Positions 1 through 6,724 of a stretch of 11,692 nt of DNA are shown here, in pieces. A program made the position numbers and the translations under genes. The stretch is from Desulfobacterales bacterium (GTDB taxonomy: Bacteria > Desulfobacterota > Desulfobacteria > Desulfobacterales > JAUCGF01). The number at the start of each line of letters is the position of its first letter. Position 1 is the stretch's first letter. The stretch is from the NCBI GenBank assembly GCA_029940345.1, contig JAOZRC010000105.1, positions 1-11,692 of the forward strand, read 5' to 3'. The notes beneath the pieces were generated by a model. The model was not told the DNA's origin. It was given only the letters and a program-made list of their open reading frames with translations, and made no database searches.

Positions 1-2
1 TC

Positions 3-47
3 CGCAAATTTTATGGCAATAGGCCGGCTATTCCCTTAAAATTTGCG
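3..47. repeat. Long imperfect hairpin downstream of the K+ channel gene
   Basis: The 11-bp arms CGCAAATTTTA (3-13) and TAAAATTTGCG (37-47) are perfectly complementary. Pairing continues inward through GG/CC (15-16 with 34-35) and AATAG/CTATT (18-22 with 28-32), with mismatches only at 14/36 and 17/33, leaving a tiny GC-rich loop. It lies about 90 nt past the stop of the minus-strand channel gene. No T-run is visible on the minus-strand 3' side, but the window ends there, so a terminator is possible and unproven. It could equally be a dispersed extragenic palindrome. Confidence 0.65.
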
Positions 48-105
48 AAAATCAGTCCTCGCTCTCACACTTTTTCGCTTCGATCACGACTTTCCAAACA
101 GGCTC

Positions 106-121
106 TAAGGGAATTCCCTTA
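106..121. repeat. Perfect 16-bp palindrome
   Basis: TAAGGGAATTCCCTTA is fully self-complementary. Its half ATTCCCTTA (113-121) also occurs at 30-38 inside the neighbouring hairpin, so the two structures share a 9-bp word. It sits 15 bp past the stop codon of the channel gene. Its role is unknown; it may be part of the same non-coding element as the hairpin at 3-47. Confidence 0.6.
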
Positions 122-136
122 CGCTTATCCCGTCAA

Positions 137-982
137 TTATAAATGCGCACCGCAGTATTTACAATACGCCGCATCCGTATCATGAACTTGGGCACCGCAT
201 GCGGGACACGCTTGCGTCGATGCCGCTGCTTTTTTAACTGCCTGTGAAATCTCAACGGTGACGATACCCGTGGGAACGGCAATAATCCCATAACCGATCA
301 CCATCACTATTGATGCCAGTGCTTTGCCCATGGCCGTTTGGGGCGATATATCGCCATAACCCACCGTTGTCAGTGTTACAATCGCCCAATAGATACTCAC
401 AGGAATGTCGCTGAAGCCATTTTCTTCACCTTCAATCACATACATCAATGAGCCGATAATGACCACAATCGCAAGAACCGCTAAAAGGAATACGCTTATC
501 TTGCGACGGCTGGCTCGTAAAGCGGTCATAATCACTTTGGCCTCGCTTATGTAGGCGCTCAATTTTAAAACTCGGAAAATGCGTAATAGACGGAGAATAC
601 GAACCGAGAGTAAATACTGGCTGCCAGGAACGAATATACTCAAATAGGTGGGAATAACGGCTAAAAGATCGACAATCCCGAAAAAGCTGATGGCATAACG
701 TAAGGGACGCTTTAAGCTGATCAGCCGCAGAAAATACTCAATGGTGAAAAGGACAGTAAACGACCATTCAATGATGTAAAACACCGTCCCATAAGTGTTT
801 CTGAAGCCTGCGACGCTTTCCAGCACAACCGTCATCACGCTGATGATGATGCTCCAAATTAAAATAACGTCAAAGGCTTTGCCGGCAGGTGTATCTGCTT
901 CGAAAATAATTTCGTGCAACAGGGGTCGCCAGCCTTTTACGGTGCTGGCAGGTGCATTTTTAGTTTTATGGTGAGAATCCAT
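137..982 (-). CDS. Voltage-gated-type potassium channel with C-terminal zinc ribbon
   Basis: This 281-residue inner-membrane protein belongs to the six-transmembrane ion-channel family (Kv/KvAP-like) and should pass K+ through a tetrameric pore. Hydrophobic segments lie at about 37-57 (S1), 66-90 (S2), 100-117 (S3), 161-182 (S5) and 218-243 (S6). An arginine-rich S4 (RILRLLRIFRVLKL, 128-141) is the likely voltage sensor. The selectivity filter TTVGYGD (205-211) is intact. The unusual part is the short cytoplasmic tail, which ends in two CxxC pairs (C259/C262 and C274/C277), a zinc-ribbon-like knuckle rather than an RCK/TrkA-N domain. The start is an ATG, and the gene begins 9 nt after the ABC-F stop, so the two are probably co-transcribed. 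Channel identity is secure; gating by voltage and zinc binding by the tail are inferred. Confidence 0.93.
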   Translation of the reverse strand: MDSHHKTKNAPASTVKGWRPLLHEIIFEADTPAGKAFDVILIWSIIISVMTVVLESVAGFRNTYGTVFYIIEWSFTVLFTIEYFLRLISLKRPLRYAISFFGIVDLLAVIPTYLSIFVPGSQYLLSVRILRLLRIFRVLKLSAYISEAKVIMTALRASRRKISVFLLAVLAIVVIIGSLMYVIEGEENGFSDIPVSIYWAIVTLTTVGYGDISPQTAMGKALASIVMVIGYGIIAVPTGIVTVEISQAVKKAAASTQACPACGAQVHDTDAAYCKYCGAHL

Positions 983-991
983 AATGCAAAT

Positions 992-2875
992 TTATTCCAG
1001 TGCCGCCAGTTCCTTTTCAAAGCGTTTGCTTTGGCTTTCCAATTTTTCAGTCAGCATTTCCAATTCATCAAAGCACTGATCAATCCTTGTCTGGCAGGCG
1101 TGAATATCCTGGGACAGTTTAATGATTTCATCACTCTGCCGCTTCTCCGAAGCATCCACCATCTGAAGATTCAGCCGGGTAAGGCGTTTTTCATCTGTTT
1201 CAATAGTATTTTCCAAACCGCTGATCTGTTTTTTTAGAGGATTCAGTGCCTTGCCTCGTCGTCTGATAATTTCGGAGCGTTTACGCTTTAATTTTTTCTT
1301 AGGTAACTTATTAGATATTTTAGCATAATGTTTGTCTGTCGCGGTCGCTGTTCGCATCAGCGATTTGGTCTTCAATCCGTCGCCCCAGCCCTTTTTTTCC
1401 AAAAAGTATTGATAATCACCGTCAAACACTGAAACCCGGTCATCCTGGAAGACAATCAACCGTTGCGCCAGGGCATGTAAAAAAAGTTCATTATGCGTTA
1501 CCATAATCACGGCACCTTCAAAGTCGTCGATAGCGGCTAACAGGGAATCGCAGGCTTCCATATCAAGATGGTTGGTGGGTTCATCCAAAAGAAGCAAATT
1601 CACCGGCGACACCAGTAATTTGCCTAACATGACCCGGCTTTTTTCACCACCGGAAAGCACGCTGATTTTTTTTAAGGCGTCATCACCGCTGAACATCATG
1701 GCACCGCATGCATTACGCGCTTTTTGACGGTCTACATCGGCGTGCGAATACAAAATTTCATCCTCAACCGTATTGTTAGCCACCAGTGATTGAATATTGG
1801 TTTGTTCGAAAAATCCCTGGATGACGGAGTGATGATATTTGATATTCCCATTTTGAGGCTGAAGTTGACCGGCCAACAGTTTGAGAAGGGTGGTTTTGCC
1901 TTTGCCATTTTGACCGACCACACAGATACGTTCACCAGCGTTGATCGTTATATTCAGATCGCGGATCAACAGCGAGAGGGGATCATAGCCAAAATGAATA
2001 TTTTCTACGGCCATCACGCGTTTGGCGGTGAAAGGCGCTTCACGAAAAGCGAAATCAAGGGTTTTCATCTTTTCCAATTTATCCCGTTTTTCCATTTTGG
2101 ACAGGGTTTTGATACGGGACTGCACCATGTTGGCCAAACGCGCTTTGGCACGGAAACGGGAGATGAACAGTTCAACTTCTTTACGCCGTTTCTCATCGTT
2201 GGCACGGGTTTTTTCGTAGATTTCCTCCTCCTTGGCGATTTGATTGTAATATTTGCCGGTGTCACCTGCCATTTTACGCACCTTGCCGCGATGAATGCCC
2301 AATGTGTGGGTGATCACTTTATCCATAAAGCCGCGGTCATGGGTGATGAGCATCAGTTCATGGGGCCATTGGCTTAAAAAGCGTTCAATCCAACGAATTG
2401 AAGTAATATCCAGATAGTTGGTGGGTTCATCTAACAGCAGCAAATCAGGATCGGATATGAGTTCTTTGGCAAGATTCAGGCGCACCTGGAATCCGCCTGA
2501 AAATTCGCGTGGATGCCTTTGCATGTCCTCATCCGAAAAACCAAGCCCGCTAAGAATTTTTTCAGCTTGCCAGAAGTTTTCCCGCTCTTCCGGCGGAAGC
2601 CCGGTGAGACCCTCCTCTAAAACCGTATTCTTAGTAAAATTAATTTGTTGGCGTACATAACCGATACGGTAGTATTTGGGAAAAGTGATAACCCCCTCAT
2701 CCGGTTCTTCATCCCCGCTGATTGTGCGGAAAAGCGTTGTTTTACCATGCCCATTGCGTCCGATTACGCCTACGCGCTCCCGTGAATTCAATTTAAAGCT
2801 TACATTTTCAAACAGCAGGCGGCCGCCGTAGCTTTTAGCAATATTTTCAACATTGATCATGTTTATTAAATTCAT
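992..2875 (-). CDS. ABC-F family ATPase (Uup/YheS-like), ribosome-associated type
   Basis: This 627-residue soluble protein carries two ATP-binding cassettes and no membrane segments, the ABC-F layout. Family members act on ribosomes as translation factors or resistance proteins, not as transporters. Cassette 1 has Walker A GRNGHGKTT (39-47), signature FSGGFQ (125-130) and Walker B LLLLDEPTNYLD (145-156). Cassette 2 has Walker A GQNGKGKTT (321-329), signature LSGGEKS (407-413) and Walker B LLLLDEPTNHLD (427-438). A charged linker of about 80 residues (about 208-290) lies between them, as expected for the P-site tRNA-interaction motif. The C-terminus (about 515-625) is a basic stretch followed by a predicted coiled coil, as in Uup/YheS. 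Two in-frame ATGs lie at 2875 and 2860; neither has a strong ribosome-binding site, so the start is uncertain by five codons. It is first in an operon with the channel gene. The exact subfamily is not resolved. Confidence 0.93.
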   Translation of the reverse strand: MNLINMINVENIAKSYGGRLLFENVSFKLNSRERVGVIGRNGHGKTTLFRTISGDEEPDEGVITFPKYYRIGYVRQQINFTKNTVLEEGLTGLPPEERENFWQAEKILSGLGFSDEDMQRHPREFSGGFQVRLNLAKELISDPDLLLLDEPTNYLDITSIRWIERFLSQWPHELMLITHDRGFMDKVITHTLGIHRGKVRKMAGDTGKYYNQIAKEEEIYEKTRANDEKRRKEVELFISRFRAKARLANMVQSRIKTLSKMEKRDKLEKMKTLDFAFREAPFTAKRVMAVENIHFGYDPLSLLIRDLNITINAGERICVVGQNGKGKTTLLKLLAGQLQPQNGNIKYHHSVIQGFFEQTNIQSLVANNTVEDEILYSHADVDRQKARNACGAMMFSGDDALKKISVLSGGEKSRVMLGKLLVSPVNLLLLDEPTNHLDMEACDSLLAAIDDFEGAVIMVTHNELFLHALAQRLIVFQDDRVSVFDGDYQYFLEKKGWGDGLKTKSLMRTATATDKHYAKISNKLPKKKLKRKRSEIIRRRGKALNPLKKQISGLENTIETDEKRLTRLNLQMVDASEKRQSDEIIKLSQDIHACQTRIDQCFDELEMLTEKLESQSKRFEKELAALE

Positions 2876-2982
2876 CTTATTGCCTGGCCTGATGGCGGCA
2901 AAAGATGCTCTCTTTGGTATGAATTATTATGCAACTCGTATGAGAGTTCGTCCAGAGAAATCAAAATAATCTGCAGCAATAT

Positions 2983-3225
2983 TCAGGCCGGTTTAAATTC
3001 TTTTTCGCTCCGAAATGGGATTTTAGCAGCCTGAATAATAAAGCGTAAAGCTTCATTCACAGATTCATCGGTCGGAAAAAAATCCGTAATATCTGAGTCA
3101 AGCAAAACTACGTTTTTTCCCGCTCTGCGATGCGGTGCATACCTGCCTTTTGCCACAATCTTCATTTTGGTTAAATCATATTCGTCACGTAAATCGTAAT
3201 CGTCATTATTATTCGGAGTTTTCAT
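2983..3225 (-). CDS. brnA: BrnA-like antitoxin of a BrnT/BrnA toxin-antitoxin pair
   Basis: This 80-residue protein probably neutralises the upstream BrnT toxin and represses the operon. The residues around VVLLDSDITDFFPTDESVNE (about 39-58), followed by a helix ALRFIIQAAK, match the short ribbon-helix-helix-like C-terminal region of antitoxins that accompany BrnT. The N-terminal part is acidic and polar. I chose the ATG at 3225 over the in-frame ATG at 3261 because AGAGG lies 9 nt upstream and because the extra 12 residues (MRGRPLKKRKNF) are untypical. The start overlaps the end of brnT by 17 nt, the usual toxin-first arrangement. The assignment relies mainly on the partner; the protein itself is a divergent family member. 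Confidence 0.75.
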   Translation of the reverse strand: MKTPNNNDDYDLRDEYDLTKMKIVAKGRYAPHRRAGKNVVLLDSDITDFFPTDESVNEALRFIIQAAKIPFRSEKEFKPA

Positions 3226-3490
3226 AAAATTTTTCCTCTTTTTTAGCGGCCTTCCTCGCACTGATAATACGAATTCGTTCCTTACGGTCCGTATGTGCCA
3301 GAATTAACAGCCTTCCATTCTTTGACAGTCCAACGCTGATATATCGTTCTTCATTGATTGAATGCTCCTCATCAACAACTGTTATAAATCCGGGGTCATT
3401 AAATACTGATTTTGCTTCATCGAATGACACCCGATGTTTTCTGTTATTTTTTGCAGCTTTGTTTTCATCCCACTCAAATTCGGATTGCAC
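3209..3490 (-). CDS. brnT: BrnT family type II toxin (ribonuclease-like)
   Basis: This is a 93-residue member of the BrnT family, whose characterised Brucella representative is a RelE-fold ribonuclease that inhibits translation. Family hallmarks are visible: FEWDENKAAKNNRKH (5-19), the VSFDEAKSVFNDP segment (21-33), EERY (47-50) and the C-terminal RIISARKA (73-80) followed by a charged helix. Length is normal for the family. The start is GTG at 3488-3490, set by a strong GGAGG five nt upstream; an ATG between the two opens only a six-codon frame. The toxin precedes and overlaps the antitoxin gene, as in known brnTA operons. All recognisable motif residues are present, so it is probably active. 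Confidence 0.9.
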   Translation of the reverse strand: MQSEFEWDENKAAKNNRKHRVSFDEAKSVFNDPGFITVVDEEHSINEERYISVGLSKNGRLLILAHTDRKERIRIISARKAAKKEEKFYENSE

Positions 3491-3495
3491 TCATT

Positions 3496-3500
3496 CCTCC
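3496..3500 (-). promoter_or_regulatory. Ribosome-binding site fixing the brnT GTG start
   Basis: On the minus strand GGAGG stands five nt before the GTG codon at 3488-3490. An out-of-frame ATG lies between them but reads only six codons to a TGA, so GTG is the sensible start of brnT. Confidence 0.7.
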
Positions 3501-3511
3501 AGATGGACAAA

Positions 3512-3538
3512 GCTGAATCCGAATATATCCGAATCAGC
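3512..3538. promoter_or_regulatory. Putative BrnA operator with 10-bp phased repeats
   Basis: Two direct copies of ATCCGAAT (3517-3524 and 3527-3534) are spaced exactly 10 bp apart, one helical turn. They are bracketed by the inverted words GCTGA (3512-3516) and TCAGC (3534-3538). A third copy in opposite orientation lies at 3478-3485, within the first codons of brnT. BrnA-type antitoxins are known to repress their own operon, and this block is 22-48 bp upstream of the brnT start, the expected location. The operator role is inferred; the repeats are seen directly. Confidence 0.45.
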
Positions 3539-3593
3539 CTATGCCTTTTTTTAACAGTCTTTGACAGCTTGGGATGCCAGCAAAGCCTGACCT

Positions 3594-5612
3594 TTATAAT
3601 TTTCTTTTTTGAAGCAACAACACCAAGCCAAACAAAATCGTTCCACCAATATCCGCCCAATAAGCCGGCCAAAGCAATCCGGCTGCCGCAATCGACAAGA
3701 GAATCGTTTCCGGCCAGGTGGCGGGTCGGAAAAAATAGCGTTCAATGGCAGAGGCAAAGGCAATTAGTCCCATAGTTGTCACCGCCATTGTCAAAATGAC
3801 TTCCCCGTGAAATAATTCGTATTCCGGGCCGAGGCCTAACAACGGGCGATAGGCCATCACAAGGGGGATAATGTACAGTCCTTTGGCCAGTTTCCAGGAA
3901 GTGAAAGCCGTTCGCATGGGATTGGCTCCGGCTACGCCGGCACCGGCAAAACTGGCCAGGCTCACCGGCGGTGTTACATTGGCATCTTGCGAATACCAGA
4001 AAACGATCATGTGGGAAACCAAAATCGGCACACCCATATCTAACAGCGCCGGGCCGGCCAACGTTGCCAGGACAATGTAACTGGCGGTTACCGGTAATCC
4101 CATGCCAAGCACTAGCGAGGCGGCTCCGATCAACAGGATCGCCAGCACTTTGATACCATAGCTTAAATCAAGCACCAGACTTGAAAATTTCAGCCCCATG
4201 CCGGTGAGCGTCACCATGCCGACGATAATTCCTGCCGCCGCGCAGGCCACCGAAACCATGACTGCGTTAAGCGCACCTCTTTCAAGGGCGCTGAGGATCA
4301 GTTTGGTCTCCTTGAGAGCGAAACTGCCAAAACCGGGGCGCGGAATCGAAGGCGCGGAATTGCCGGTGCCAACGTATGCCCAGCGGATCGTGTTGGCCAA
4401 AATGCTGGTCAGCAGGGTACTCATCACCGCAACAAAGCCCGCCATCATGGGTGAATAATTGGCCATGAGCACGTAGATCAGAATCGCAACCGGAATGATA
4501 AAATGCACACCTTCTTTGATGACATGGCCGATGCGCGGCAGGTTTTCTTTAGGCTGTCCTTTTAATCCTATCTTACAAGCTTCGAAGTGAACGAAAAAAA
4601 GCACGGTGACGTAGTACATAATGGCCGGAGCCAGGGCCACTTTGATAATCGTTAGATAGCTGGTGTTAGTGAATTCGGCCATAAGAAACGCACCGGCGCC
4701 CATAATGGGAGGCATTAACTGTCCGCCGGTGGATGCGGCGGCTTCGATAGCGCCGGCAACATGGGGTTTATAGCCCACTTTTTTCATCATCGGAATTGTA
4801 AAAGAACCGGTCGCCACCACATTGCCCACCGCCGATCCGGAAACCGAACCCATAAAACCGGACGCTACCACCGACGTTTTCGCAGGCCCTCCGGAAAAGC
4901 GTCCGGTCAGCGCGTAGGCCAGATCAATAAAAAAAGCGCCGCCGCCGGTGACTTCCAAAAAAGCGCCAAATAAAACAAATACAAACACAAACGTAGCCGC
5001 AACACCAATGGGTACGCCGAAAACACCTTCGGTGGTGAGCCAAAGGGTGGTGGCGATACGTTCGATACTATAGCCTTTATGAATTATCAGTTCAGGCATA
5101 TACGGGCCGTATAAAGCGTAGGCGATAGCGGTAACGCAAATACCTGTCATTATCAGACCGATAACGCGACGGCAGGCTTCTAAAACAAGAAGAACGCCGA
5201 TAACGCTAACAATCAGGTCGCTCGGAAGCCAATCGCCCTGGCGTTCAAATATAGCCGACAGATTGTTACAAATGTAGTAGGAACAGTAGATTGATGCGAG
5301 TACCAAAAGCCAGTCGATAATTAGCCAGGGCGTGAACCGGTCTTTACGGGCACCCTTGAAAGGAGGCTTTACCAGGTAGGTCAGACATAAAATGGCTCCC
5401 AGATGAACAGAGCGTTGGACCAGGGCCGTCAGTGCGGCAACACCGGCCGTATACAGTTGATAGAGGCTTAGACTGATTGCCAGAACCGTTACGATTCGTG
5501 CAACCGTCAAAACCAGCGCGGCATTGCTTCTATCCGTCGCAGGTGTTGGTGAAACATGGTTCTCATTTTCAGGGTCAGATGTTTCCACTGTATTTTGATT
5601 ATCAGATTTCAT
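3594..5612 (-). CDS. TRAP transporter fused permease subunit (4TM + 12TM, TAXI type)
   Basis: This 672-residue polytopic inner-membrane protein belongs to the TRAP fused-permease family, in which the small DctQ-like and large DctM-like subunits are one chain. It should drive solute uptake, coupled to an ion gradient, with a TAXI-type periplasmic receptor. A polar N-terminus (1-30) is followed by about four helices (33-170) and then the DctM-like portion. Diagnostic glycine-rich stretches are visible: GGGAFFIDLAYALTGRFSGG (223-242), SGSAVGNVVATGSF (258-271), AASTGGQLMPPIMGAGAFLM (292-311) and NVTPPVSLASFAGAG (545-559). Length is typical. The ATG at 5612 has GGAAA about seven nt upstream. It is the second gene after the DUF1850 gene, a conserved pairing. 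No TAXI receptor is present in the window, so the substrate cannot be guessed. Confidence 0.93.
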   Translation of the reverse strand: MKSDNQNTVETSDPENENHVSPTPATDRSNAALVLTVARIVTVLAISLSLYQLYTAGVAALTALVQRSVHLGAILCLTYLVKPPFKGARKDRFTPWLIIDWLLVLASIYCSYYICNNLSAIFERQGDWLPSDLIVSVIGVLLVLEACRRVIGLIMTGICVTAIAYALYGPYMPELIIHKGYSIERIATTLWLTTEGVFGVPIGVAATFVFVFVLFGAFLEVTGGGAFFIDLAYALTGRFSGGPAKTSVVASGFMGSVSGSAVGNVVATGSFTIPMMKKVGYKPHVAGAIEAAASTGGQLMPPIMGAGAFLMAEFTNTSYLTIIKVALAPAIMYYVTVLFFVHFEACKIGLKGQPKENLPRIGHVIKEGVHFIIPVAILIYVLMANYSPMMAGFVAVMSTLLTSILANTIRWAYVGTGNSAPSIPRPGFGSFALKETKLILSALERGALNAVMVSVACAAAGIIVGMVTLTGMGLKFSSLVLDLSYGIKVLAILLIGAASLVLGMGLPVTASYIVLATLAGPALLDMGVPILVSHMIVFWYSQDANVTPPVSLASFAGAGVAGANPMRTAFTSWKLAKGLYIIPLVMAYRPLLGLGPEYELFHGEVILTMAVTTMGLIAFASAIERYFFRPATWPETILLSIAAAGLLWPAYWADIGGTILFGLVLLLQKRKL

Positions 5613-5667
5613 CTGTTTTTCCGTATGTTCGCTTAATTTAATCTCATTTATAACTTAGGCCAGAAGA

Positions 5668-5721
5668 GGAGTGCAAGCTTCAACTTGCGTCAGTAACCCC
5701 GCAAGCTGAAGCTTGCACTCC
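5668..5721. repeat. Extragenic palindrome A (GGAGTGC...GCACTCC)
   Basis: Arms of 22 bp (5668-5689 and 5700-5721) pair at 21 of 22 positions around a 10-nt loop. The tips read GGAGTGC and GCACTCC. It begins 3 bp after the DUF1850 stop and lies between two genes expected to be co-transcribed. There is no T-run, so it is not a classic terminator; it could stabilise or attenuate the mRNA. It shares its outer ends and the flanking CGGA with palindrome B at 6612-6686, indicating one repeat family. Confidence 0.75.
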
Positions 5722-5724
5722 GGA

Positions 5725-6249
5725 TCAGGGTGTTGCGGAATGGGGGAACAGAAAACGCCAGAATTGATACAGGCGGCTTACCGGCCTTGCGCTAAACTGA
5801 ACCGCCTGGTGAGGCGCGATGGCTGAAAGATTCGTTAAGGTGTCACGCCATAAAATGGTGTGATCGACGCCAGGACTGCCAATACGCAAAATAAAATCAC
5901 CGGTTGGCCAGTGCATATCTTCAATAATCTCATAAACGCCTTTATGAACCATGCGTCCGACACCGGGCATTCGTCCCATTCCGGCACCGAATTTCACATA
6001 GCGTTCCTCTTCAATGTAAATGCGGCCTTGTTCATCCAGGCTATGCGCCTCCCATATCGGCGCATTTTCAACGGAATGATAATAATGCAGGGTGAAACGT
6101 TCCCCGGCCTGCATCGGTAAAACCAATAATGGTGCATTTCCATTGACCGGAACTGCCCTGAGTTCCAAACCGCCTGGTAAGACACCCCCAATTATCAAAA
6201 TCGTAATGATCAAGCTTGCTGCTAAAAATAGTCGATGCTGTTGCGTCAT
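5725..6249 (-). CDS. DUF1850 domain protein, partner of TAXI-type TRAP permease
   Basis: This is a protein of about 174 residues with an N-terminal hydrophobic segment (6-24), consistent with a membrane anchor or uncleaved signal, and a small extracytoplasmic domain. The stretch FTLHYYHSVENAPIWEAH (52-69) followed by FGAGMGRMPG (87-96) is the DUF1850 signature. Genes of this family usually sit between a TAXI receptor gene and a TRAP fused permease gene; their biochemical role is not established. Here it precedes the permease, with palindrome A in the 112-bp gap. The frame stays open to an ATG at 6504, but the extra 85 residues are low-complexity, polar and resemble no domain. I therefore place the start at the ATG at 6249, although it lacks a convincing ribosome-binding site. 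Confidence 0.82.
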   Translation of the reverse strand: MTQQHRLFLAASLIITILIIGGVLPGGLELRAVPVNGNAPLLVLPMQAGERFTLHYYHSVENAPIWEAHSLDEQGRIYIEEERYVKFGAGMGRMPGVGRMVHKGVYEIIEDMHWPTGDFILRIGSPGVDHTILWRDTLTNLSAIAPHQAVQFSARPVSRLYQFWRFLFPHSATP

Positions 6250-6606
6250 TATCGGATAATCACAGGGACAACTCACTCTCTTTGAAGGTTTTCCACTTTT
6301 TCTGGTCAGAGATTTTAGAACATTTGGTATCCTATTCAAATTAGATTGTAACTGCTGATTGCTGTTTCCTTTACCATTCTGAAGATTTGGCATGATTTTT
6401 GGATTCGTGTCGCAATCTCTATAAGATAGAATACCGTAAAAATTATGGCAAGAACTATTTGGCATCAAAACCAAGATCGGATCGGTATTGTAAATAAAAA
6501 ACAAGTATGGTATGGTATTTTAATTTTTATGCAATAAATAAAGGAATGCAAACGTTAGCGGGAATTTAAAGCAAAAAACGGCATCCCTCACTTCCCGGTT
6601 TACAAT

Positions 6607-6635
6607 TTGAAGGAGTGCTAAACTTACAGTATAGC
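6607..6635 (+). promoter_or_regulatory. Candidate sigma-70-type promoter for the V4R/two-component operon
   Basis: TTGAAG (6607-6612) and TATAGC (6630-6635) are separated by 17 bp and each match four of six consensus positions. They coincide with the left arm of palindrome B, so the transcript would begin within the loop. An alternative -35-like TTGCAC (6678-6683) in the right arm has only a poor -10 partner (TACTTT, 19 bp on). Both are weak candidates and no transcription data are available. Confidence 0.25.
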
Positions 6636-6686
6636 GGAAAACACTACGGCCGTTTATCAACCGCCAAACTGTAAGTTTTGCACTCC
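6612..6686. repeat. Extragenic palindrome B (GGAGTGC...GCACTCC)
   Basis: Arms of 26 bp (6612-6637 and 6661-6686) pair at 23 of 26 positions. The 23-nt loop contains a further AAAC/GTTT pairing. The ends GGAGTGC/GCACTCC and the following CGGA are the same as in palindrome A, while the interior sequence differs but keeps complementarity, a sign of selected secondary structure or of a mobile repeat family. It ends 38 bp before the first gene of the plus-strand operon. Confidence 0.75.
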
Positions 6687-6724
6687 GGAGAAAGGTGTAA
6701 ACTACTTTTAGGGCAAAATGAAGG

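Larger units (their letters stand above)
6250..6724. other. AT-rich divergent intergenic region
   Basis: This 475-bp stretch separates the minus-strand DUF1850/TRAP genes from the plus-strand V4R operon and should hold promoters for both. It contains palindrome B (6612-6686), a possible plus-strand promoter (6607-6635) and three loosely spaced copies of ATTTGGYAT (6322, 6385 and 6457), which may be chance. A GG-N10-GC sigma-54 element was looked for and not found. No TAXI receptor gene or recognisable remnant of one is visible; the open frame running through it toward DUF1850 encodes no recognisable domain. Confidence 0.6.

Noticed and set aside
1790..2377. 195-codon plus-strand open frame
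   Set aside because: Lies wholly antisense to the ABC-F gene, has no domain, and is explained by the codon pattern of the real gene.
3434..3775. 113-codon plus-strand open frame across the brnT start and TRAP gene end
   Set aside because: Overlaps two well-supported minus-strand genes and the putative operator; the translation has no recognisable domain.
5668..5721. Palindrome A as an intrinsic terminator
   Set aside because: The stem is strong but there is no T-run on either side, and it separates two genes that normally work together.
6250..6724. Sigma-54 promoter expected from the link to XylR/DmpR-type V4R sensors
   Set aside because: TGGCA-like words occur, but none has the GG-N10-GC spacing on either strand, and no sigma-54 activator is encoded here.
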